A DNA stretch of 64,000 nucleotides, from NCBI RefSeq assembly GCF_902459465.1, contig NC_047066.1, positions 9,117,047 to 9,181,046 of the forward strand. The letters run 5' to 3'. A program made the position numbers and the translations under genes. Under the pieces are notes generated by a model. The model was not told the origin of the DNA and did not search any database. It was given only the letters and a program-made list of their open reading frames with translations. This document shows positions 52,920 through 62,800 of this stretch, one piece after another. Origin of the DNA: Asterias rubens (taxonomy: Eukaryota; Echinodermata; Asteroidea; Forcipulatida; Asteriidae). The stretch's first letter is position 1, and every line of letters starts with the position of its first letter.

Positions 52920-55005
52920 ACGATTAAAGTCTTTTGAGAATTAATTTCATTATTGTGATGGGGGCAAATTTAGTTGTATAATCTTATTTATTTGACGTCC
53001 TTAAATGAATTTAAGTAGTCAAACATTAAAGAAGAAACAAAGTTAGGACGAGTAAAACAAAACCCGAGATGATAGACAACATGGCTCTGCCAGCAGGGAC
53101 AAATAGCTTGCGTATTTCTCAACCTTCAAAATGTTTCTTATACCAATTGAAACTGTTTTCTCAAGGGCTTTGCTTCTTTGTCCGCTAGAAATGAACCAAT
53201 GTCTGGTGAAGCGGGATGAAGAAAATAGACATCTTCATCCGTGGATGAAGCGAGCTTTAGTCTCCTGTCATATAGATCACCAGAGGGACCTCTTCGTGTT
53301 TAGAGAGATTCAATTGACCGTACTGACTACCGGTTTGATAGACGACAACCATGAGGCAAGTCCAAGATGTGACTCTCAAAGCCAGACCAACAGGGAATTG
53401 TTTTGCTGCTAATTTCATTTTGGGTATCAGGTTATTAAATAAAATGAAAACGCATCTCGAAACGCGATTAGAAGTTATATCTTGGTCAACATCACTTTTG
53501 TTGTTTTAATAACTGTGTATTCAGTCGTATAAGTTAGATACCGGTGATACAGCTGAGGTCGAAATTATTCTGTGGCCGCAAATCATAACACTGTCTTCGG
53601 AGGTGTATCTGTCTTGGGAGAAAATAATAATAAAGACCATCCCCAATTAATGAAGTAAATCAATAGAAGAGATAATTAAATAAACAAATCGATTAATTGC
53701 CAAATACAGACACGATATCACAGTCCATGGAAAAAGTGGCACAATTGTCAGGAGTACAAGGGCTGACCTAAATATACGGGGTGTAGGTTTTCATATTTCC
53801 ATTAAATTTTGGAACTCAGACTTAGGTAGGCACAATGTCATGCCCGGAAATAATAATTAAATCAAAATAACGTTGTTAATATAAATTAATACGATTAAAA
53901 TTTAATAAAATAATTTAAAGTGATAATAATAATAATAATAATGATAATAATAATAATAATCATCATAATCATAATAATAATAATAAACAAAAAAAAAGAG
54001 GGGAAGTATACACATTTCACAAAAAAAAAACGTTATAAAAAAAAAGAACATAATAATAATAAAATACATGAAAGAGATAAAATAGATTCAAACAACTTGG
54101 GTTAGAGAAACAAGTACAAATATAACAACGACAACAAAAAAGACAAGAAAAACATGGGTTCACATACTTCTGAACTTCAATTTTGAATTTTGTTTTTATT
54201 ATCATACAAAGATAGTTTACAATATGTACATTATATACACGGCATTATTTCACGAATTCAACATAAAATGTTTAGCTTTTTAATATTGTGGTGTCTGATT
54301 TGATTGGGGAATAGAATTCGTTGGTTGGGCAAATAGAGGGAATATTTGGTTGAATCGTGCCTTTAATTATACCATGGAACAGCCACTGTCTCCTTGGAAA
54401 GATATTTGAAGGGCCATCACAAACATGAATAAAACAACTATAAGGTAGAATAACAATCAATTTTCAAAATGGCTGCTATTGCTCGTTTGACCGATGTTTT
54501 TTTCCCACAGGATATGCCTATACAATGCAATGGCAATTTTCAGTCCAGTCCAATATTTTTTTCCAAGACATAGGGCGATTTTGACTTTGTGCCAAATTCC
54601 ATGTTTGTACAAAATGTATAACCAAGGGGCAAAGGCACAATTTCACATATTTGCCGTATGCCTACTATATTCAAGTTTTATGGACAAGCTGCACCATCAT
54701 ATTTGTTATGAAAACAGCTTCTATAATAGATACATATCATTCGCGCTTGTGTATATTTTCCAAAGCCTAAATTATAATTGGTTGATCATACCAGACACCA
54801 TGTTGACATAACTTCCCAATCTCTAAAATGCTCTTTCATAAAGGCTCTCAAAGCGTTTATGTTGCATTAGGTTTCCTTCAAAAAGATGCATCAATTGTTA
54901 AATTCTCAACCTTCCAAACATCCTATGACATCAATAGTCACGAAGTGAGGCAGTTAATGTTCCATTGAGCTTATCAAGATGAGGTTACAGCCACTTCATC
55001 TTAGA
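52920..55005. other. No gene recognised
   Basis: Contains the TAA microsatellite at 53922-53990. Other open frames, such as 53131-53412 and 54494-54811 (+), have no recognisable domain. Confidence 0.4.
53922..53990. repeat. AAT/ATC microsatellite
   Basis: Runs of AAT with some ATC interruptions. The 61-codon isoleucine-rich frame across it is an artefact of the repeat. Confidence 0.9.
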
Positions 55006-55006
55006 T

Positions 55007-55460
55007 AAGAGCCATCTTCTTACACAATCTTCCTCTTTCTTACAATGTCCAGTTAGTGGAACCTTTTGGGTGTCTTTTACATTTACGGAGCTAAATCCTC
55101 TTTCTTGTGTGGAGCCGATGGTTTGGGAACGGTTTAGAGAAGCTATTAAAAGATGAAAGCACTTTCTACCTTTGGGGAATTATACAGACACCCACTTAAG
55201 AAAATAGTGGCTCCAGAACCATCTAACTGAGAAAGAGCCATCTTCTTACACAATCTTCCTCTTTCTTACAATATCCAGTTAGTGGAACCTTTGGGTGTCT
55301 TTTACATTTACGGAGCTAAATCCTATTTCTCGTGTGGAGCTGATGGTTTGGAAACGGTTTAGAGAAGCTGTTAAAAGATTAAAACACTTTGCACCATTCG
55401 GGGAATTCAACAGACACCCACTTAAGAAAACAGTGGCTCCAGAACTATCTAATTGAGAAC
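55007..55460. repeat. Two-copy tandem repeat, 226-bp unit
   Basis: AGAGCCATCTTCTTACACAA begins both units (near 55008 and 55234). The units share GTCCAGTTAGTGGAACC (A for G in copy 2), TTACGGAGCTAAATCC, GGAGC-GATGGTTTGG and CAGACACCCACTTAAGAAAA. They differ by roughly one base in ten by eye. No open frame runs through both. Confidence 0.9.
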
Positions 55461-55464
55461 ACGT

Positions 55465-56300
55465 TAACAAAAGATGGTAAGGTTGATCGTAAGTTGATCA
55501 AAAAGCACCACACAACAATTTTTAGAACGTTTTATCAAGCTTGGTGGGTGTGTTTGAATACAATTTTTTTTTTTTACGTAAATACATTGTGCTTAAAAAA
55601 AAATTCAAAAGAGCTTTTATGTAGGCCTAGTTAGGGCTTGATATCAGGACAGACTTACTGTCCTTAGAAATCATTGTTTGTTAAAAAAATTGTTGTGTGG
55701 TTATTTGATGTTCTCAATTAATCCTTTGAGGCTACTGATTGTGAAGCTCATACTAGAACCATTTTTTTTCTGTAAAATATTTCCCTTAGAAATGAATTCA
55801 TATTTCAAAAACTGTATCTGAAACCCCTATGTTTAAATTGGCCATGGTTTGTTAAAAATTTTCTCCTAACTCACACAGGGATTAAACCAAAATTTTCACA
55901 GGTCTGCTATATCAGGTATAAGGTTTATCACAGATCACACAAAACATGAACACTGGCTGTGACTATTTTGTCAGCCCTACCAATCATGTACGCCTTTAAA
56001 TGTCTGTATTTTCCTGCGGCTTCATTGAATCTAAATTTCGTTACAGTTAGTTGATTACAGCAACTGATGCCCTAGTTGAATTATTAGAAGGTTCCACTGA
56101 GTCCCTGACTCTCCGAAGGTTATCAATTTTACTGTGGGAGAATCAGTTTAACAATAAAGTGACCTAGTTGATGTCAGAAAAAAACATGTAACTGCAACCT
56201 TCTTCCCTGCAACAAAAATCTGAACGTGGTGTTAGCCAGGAACTTTTGTCTAGTCGATGTTGAAGGTTTGCCCTGCCCGGCACTAACAATTCTTTTATTG
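55465..56300. other. No gene recognised; isolated core-like word
   Basis: GGGATTAAACCAAAATTTTC followed by ACAGGTCTGCTATATC at 55878-55915 resembles the MITE core but lacks MITE ends. Confidence 0.35.
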
Positions 56301-56652
56301 TTAAAGGCTTTGGACACCTTTGGTAATCTTCAATAACCAGTATTCTCACTTGGTGTATCCCAACATATAATGCATAAATAACAAACCTGTGAAAATTTAC
56401 TCAATTGGTTATCGAAGCAATAGAATAATGAAAGAAAAAACACCCTTGTTGCCTTTCGTTTGTGTGATTTCAGATGCATAATAAAAGGCTCCAGCTGAAG
56501 TGTTTTATTATTTGAGTGAGACATTACATTACTTCAGAGCGTTTCTCACAATGTTTTACCATCAACAGCTCTCAATCCATTGCTGGTTACCAAAGTAAGT
56601 TTTTATGCAAACAATTATTTTGAGTAATAACCAATATTGTCCACTGCCTTTA
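56301..56652 (-). mobile_element. MITE-A copy 15
   Basis: Reverse copy from TTAAAGGCTTTGGACACCTT to TTGTCCACTGCCTTTAA, with a deletion around the hairpin and a degenerate core (TGTGAAAATTTACTCAATTG). It lies about 120 bp past the end of the CFAP73-like coding region. Confidence 0.88.
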
Positions 56653-56775
56653 ATACTTTCCAGAAATTCTTGCGAAACCAGATTGAAGGGTTTGCAATGA
56701 TAGGATCAAATCTGTGATAACTTACTTATATATTTACATAAGTATGAAGGACGTTTAAATAACAAAATAAAACTC

Positions 56776-56868
56776 CTAGCTTGAGGTTACAGCAGTTGTT
56801 GTAACAACTGTCTCAGCTCTCTTGATCTCTGTTGTAATCTGCGTCAAGTCCATGATAAACATCTGAAT
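56776..56868 (-). CDS. CFAP73: CFAP73-like terminal exon
   Basis: 30 codons plus TAG after the acceptor TTCTTGACAG. It encodes IQMFIMDLTQITTEIKRAE and a Thr/Val/Ser-rich end. The last intron is long (3.8 kb). Confidence 0.85.
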   Translation of the reverse strand: MQMFIMDLTQITTEIKRAETVVTTTAVTSS

Positions 56869-59800
56869 CTGTCAAGAAATCAAGAAAGGACACATATATT
56901 TAGATTTTGTAACAGACTGCAAAGAGCCATTTCAGGCCTAGAATTTCATCCCTTGAAAGGGCAAGGCCGTTTTTCATATTAAAAAAAAGGGCACATTTCG
57001 ATTGGAAAATCTTAAAGCCAATGGGAAACCTTTGAACTACACCAAGGCAAAAACCAGGGGCAATGGGGACCATGGCCTCCGTGGCAGCCTGTGTGTAAAT
57101 CCAGGCCTGCCAATTTGCTATTTATATTTTAATAAAGTCTTGTACAATGACTTGCTTATATTTACATCAAAAGTTACTGCTCACATGTAAATTCCTACTT
57201 ATATAGTATTTGGATTTCTCTATTTATACTGTTGAAAGATCAATAAAAACCAAACTCAAAACTTCACTCAAAGATCTTCGTTGTTCACATTGTGTTGCCT
57301 ACTTTAAATGATTTTGTTTAATTAACACAAATCTTTTTGTCCCAGGCAAAATGAACAATCCTGGAAAGTTGATATGAATCTCTTTTTGACTGAACTGAGC
57401 TCTTATGATCTGCAGTGATAATGCATTTTAGCAGTTTACAGACTTTCTGTAAACTACAAAAATATTTGGGTGGCATCATACTCCCATTAATTATCCTCTG
57501 GTCCCCCTGTTTCTAATGGGAATTTGAGGTCGGAAGTGAATAGACTTCCAGAAAATAATTGTTTATCACACTTTATTGTATTAAAGCTGCAGTCCTTACA
57601 AGTAATTATGAATAAATTTTCCTAAGAAATTAAAATCTTTGGCAGGTACTACATTTTGCCAAATTAAATTTGCAGTGTCCAAACATTCTTTGTACATGTA
57701 CTTTCTTTTTATCTGTAAAGGGCCTTGAGCATATTTTAAGGCGGGTTTTTGTGCTATGTAATTGCTTTTTATCGTTAATACTATTATTACTTTAGTCATC
57801 TCTTTTAGAAAAATTCAGAAAAGAAGCAAATATCTGCAAAACAATCTAAAGGATAGCAGGATAAAAAGAGGAAGGTGTACACAATTGAATTGTGGTTTAA
57901 TTAAGGCAAACTAAAAAAAGAAACGTGTTTAGCGTCCCGGCACGCTTCCTTTTTTAGAGGCCGCCTCTTTAATGAGTATTTTGTAACGGTCTTATTAAAT
58001 CTAGAAAATACGTTACTTGAAAAATGTGTAGGGCAGTCATTAAAAATAAAGGTCCCCTTCCTTCCTTTTTTTTTTTTTTTAATATGTTTTGTTTTGTTCA
58101 ATGTCTTGTCCAGCATGTTTCATTTTGTTATTGTGAGTCTGAACAGTAGAAAAAACAGTGGATTTTTTAAATTTTAAAAAGAGTGGTACTTGATCTACAA
58201 AAGTATCAAAACCCTTTTAAGCTTTGTGTATGTATCAACTTGAATCAAAGAGTACTTCATACCAGGGAAAACAGTTTTTCACAAAAAATACAATCCCTGC
58301 CGTCAATTTCACAAAACTCTTCCCAACTTGGGATTAATCTTAGGACAAAGGACGAGTCCCAGCCCTGCACTGTAGAATGCAGACCTTAAGATTAATCCTA
58401 AGTTAGGACAAGTTACTCGTCCTAACTCTAGAAAAGATTAATCCTAGCGTTTTGTGAGATCGGCTGCTGTTCACTGACAAAAAATTGAAAATAAGAAAAA
58501 ACAAAAACCCCAAACACCCAACCAATACCTTAATCTTGTTAACATTTTGTTATAATAAAGTGATTGCTTTGGCCAGAGCACTGTGTATTCAAAGACTCAT
58601 TAATTAATTATCCAAACAAACTTTTGTTATGTCTCTCAAAATTATTGCCAAGGTGATATTTTCACAATTTGGCAGGAAAATCTAGCAATTATTAACTTTT
58701 AATATTTACAAAACCATTTGCACAGTTGATTACAAGTTAGCACATCACTTGGAATCACAGACATGTCTTGTTTGTCACAAACAATTTTGTCTTTACTTTT
58801 ATTGACCAAACAAACCTACGTGTACATGTTTTGGTATCGAGACAGAGGCCGTTTCTTAAAGGGAAGGTGCACAGTGTATGTTTCGTAATCACTCTTAAAA
58901 TTAATGGCAATGCAAACTTTCAGTTAGAAGCCTTAAAGGCAGTGGACACTATTGGTAATTACTCAAAATAATTATTAGCATAAAACCTTTCTTGGTGACG
59001 AGTAATGGGGAGAGGTTGATGGTATAAAACATTGTGAGAAATGGCTCCCTCTGAAGTGTCATAGTTTTTGAGATAGAAGTAAGTTTCCAAGAATTTGATT
59101 TTGAGACGTCAGATTTAGAACTTGAGGTCTCGAAATCAACCATCTAAACGCACACAACTTCGTGTGACAAGGGTGGTTTTTTTCTTTCATTATTATCTCG
59201 CAACTTTGATGACCTATTGAGCTAAAATTTTCACAGGTTAGTTATTTTATGCATATGTTAAGATACACCAACTGTGAAGGCTAGTCTTTGACAATTACCA
59301 ATAGTGTCCACTGCCTTTAAAGCAGCTTTCCATAGTATAAATCACTTTGAGAATCATTTCACTTTTAAGTAATGTGGTTATTAAAACGATATCAGTTTGT
59401 AAAGCCCAAATTTTGAATTCCTATGAGAACTAGTCTTCCTACATGTACGTGGAAATGCATTAACCGCTCTGGATTTTATTTTAAAAAAGCGACCACCATT
59501 TGAAATTAAATTTTCACATGTTAGTTTTGCTGTTGCACTGGGCGTACATTTCATAGGTCTGTTCACCACGGAATTCTGTGCTTAATTAAGGCTACCATCC
59601 TCTGCATACAAAGTTAACGCACAATTTCTGCACCAGCTGTCAGGCTGTGTAACCAAAGATTGCTCAGGAATAACTTAATGTCGCACAAGCACAAGAGCAA
59701 AAGCTCCACACTAACCTGGGTAAATACGCTTATGATAAGCACTTACGTGTACATTAAGCAGCAATTAAGCAGCAATAGAAGAGCCATGAACTTTGTCCAT

Positions 59801-62800
59801 GGTCTATGTATACATAGGTGTGCTCTTGCAAAATCACAAAAGACACAGTGACGTGACTTAATGAGTGATTTTCTCAAGTTTTCTCAAACTGTTTAATTTA
59901 AAGGGATACTGCATTTCACCACATCATATTCGCACATGCTTGATCGAGCGCATTGGCACACTAAGCGATTATGTAATCTCGACCACAAGAGAACTTTCTA
60001 TTGTTGAGTTTTAAAAAAAAACTCACAGGTTTGCATGGAAGGCCCATTGCCAAATATCATATGACCAAGTCGAGCATTTCTGCAAACTTTAAATTAAAAA
60101 TTGTGTTCTTTAGTGAAGCAGGGTCCAACATTAAAAAGCTCTTTGACTCTACTTAAAATAAATAATCAGATAAAGCTGTCTTTGCAATGGACCAAAAATG
60201 CATTGATATGAATTCCCTATAAGGAAAAAACCAATGCAGTCAGGCAGGTACTACCCAATCCACAAGCAAGGCTCCGGTCAGAAACCACTGAGCCAACCTG
60301 ACTACCCTGAATTGGTCTGTGTGCTATTTGTGCCTGTTTCCTTCTGAACAGTTTTACACAAGATTTAAGACATTATCAACTTATAATAATAACAATAATA
60401 TAATACTTGAAAAGCACAACATATCCACCTAACAAGTAGGTGCTCAAGGGCGCAACAAAAAAGGAACAATGGGTTTTAGGCAATTACCATGAGGTTGGTT
60501 TTAAGGGAAGTTTTGAAGGAGTTGAGGGTTGAAATAGAGCAATGTTACGAGGAAGGCTGTTCCAAAGAAGAGGGGCAGCAGTACGGAAAGATCTGTCTCC
60601 CCGGGAGCAGTAAGTACTCGATTCAGTCAGAAGAAGTTGATGTGCCGAACAAAGACCAGCTCGACTGGAGTTACAAGGCATGATGAGTTCAGAAAAGAAT
60701 ATCTACTTACTCTATTCAGCTGATCAGCGGTGTCTTCAGCGACTGTCTGCTGCTTTAGATGTTTATTGACAAGTTGGAACAGATTGTGTGTTGCCCTACA
60801 AAAAAAAAAAATAATCATCATTTTGCATGTGATTTAAACTCGTTTACTTGAACCCAAACTTAAAAGGTTTGGTACTATAATATCCACAGATTTACATTAA
60901 ACTTATAATACAAGGTTTCAAGATAATGATGGTACAACGCTTCCCTTAAAATAATTCTTGCTGAGGTGCTGTTGCTTTTGAGAATTGAGTAAAACAATGT
61001 TTTGAAATTACCGGTAATCTTCCTCTTAGGTTTTTTTATATATTTTTTGTTAGCATGTACAAAGTATATATTATGCGACTCTCCTAAAAACATTGCTCCG
61101 TGATTTTCACTTCTTTTCTCTCAAGAACTCACGACTAATGAAGCAGAAACTTCAACAGGTAAACTATATTACATTCATCGTCATTCACAGTGAGTAGCGA
61201 TTCATGTCATGGCCAAAAAAACATGATCTACAAAAGGTATCAAAACCCTTTAAAAAGTTAAAAGGGGATTACATTTGCTATTGAATGAAAATCATTGCCA
61301 CTTAGTTCTGATTGAACGTCATGGCCGACTTCAGCACAATAAATTTATCTAATTGAAAAATGATGAAGGTTGCAATCCAATTTGGAAAAGCTGATTATCA
61401 GTACAGTAATTCAATTAGCCAACAAAAGCTCAATACCGTTTTCTTTATTCTGTACATATGTATTGTGTAAAGGTCAAAATTGTGTGTATTTTTTTTTAGT
61501 TTATTTACATTTGTGCACAGTGCAAGACGAAGCATTTCATGTAAAGTATTGTTGAAGCTTTGCATGGTGTGGATAAATAGGAAAAAAATATATCAATAAA
61601 TAGTAAACTTGAGGGAACAGCCATGTGTAAATCTCTTTTGTGGGAGTGTTGGTGTGGTCTCGACGTTTCAATTAGTATTCCCTCATCTCAGAAAAATGCT
61701 GGACTGGTGAATTTCAAGTTGTTTTAAAATCATTGTGACCAATAACTGAATAAATTATTTAATTAATTAATAAGTAACACTATCTACAAGTGGGGCCCCG
61801 GGTGAGCTTGACAGTAAAAATCAAACCCCGTTATTACACCCTGGCTCTGACTGCTTGACTGTTCTCTTGCCTACCATCTTGAAGCCACTTCTAGCATGAC
61901 GCATACAGCTTAAAGAAGGGGGCTGACGGTAAGCCAAAGCTGCAGCCAGGGAAATTAATAGTAAAAAGTGTCCCATGTTTGTTGTCATACTCACATTTTA
62001 ATTCTTCCTAGTAACAAAGTCTTCTTGGCTGCGGTGTTCTTGATATGTGTCCATTGGGACTCCCTGTTTAGTGATAGAAAAACAATAAATACATACAGGC
62101 TGTAAAAATAACACTATGGTGAAGTACTTGTAGGGCTTGAAATACCCGTTGCACCACTAGCCACAATTCACTAACCAGTGGCGTAACCGACATTCTCATA
62201 TTTAACAATTTATCTTTCTAGGAGTTGGGGCAAGTGGGGTGAAGACATGATCTGGTGGGGTTATAAAATGCATTGAGTTATTTATTTGTGTATCGTTTGT
62301 ATCTCATTTGGGGGACAAAGAGGACACAAGGGTTTGTGAGTAAATCCTTAAAAAAAATATGTGTTTGGAAAAACAATAGGACTCCAGGACTTACATGTAT
62401 TGGGTTATGAATGGCATAGCCATATGAGGGAGTGGCTTTGTCGAGAAAATCATCCCAACAAAAACAAAAACAAACAAACAAACAAACTACATACCATTTA
62501 ACAGCTTCACTCTGAGCTCTGTCCAGCCTCGTCTGTAACTGTGCAAGCTTGTTATTATAATGAAGAATCTCATTGTTCTTCTCTTCTGTGAACTTCACCA
62601 GAGCTCCTCTTTCTTTCTCCACTGCATCTTGCGTCCTGTGAGCCTTATCCAGCAGATCCTAAAGGAGGCAAGAAAGGAGATGGGAGGAAGAGGGATGAAG
62701 ATGAAGTCAATACATGAAGTTGGAGATCAATCAATCAAAATGAAGCGCACGTAAGAAGTAAATTAAAGTCATTGATGTTAGGCTTCCTGAAGCAAGTGGG

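Larger units (their letters stand above)
56869..60710 (-). other. Last intron of the CFAP73-like gene
   Basis: 3.84 kb. It contains a family C-type element at 58300-58460, a MITE-A copy at 58931-59320 and the LINE fragment at 60381-60690. 56960-58290 holds no recognisable gene or repeat. The Cys/Lys-rich open frames at 57596-58116 are unsupported. Confidence 0.7.

Noticed and set aside
53920..54105. Isoleucine-rich 61-codon frame
   Set aside because: Produced by an AAT microsatellite and A-rich sequence.
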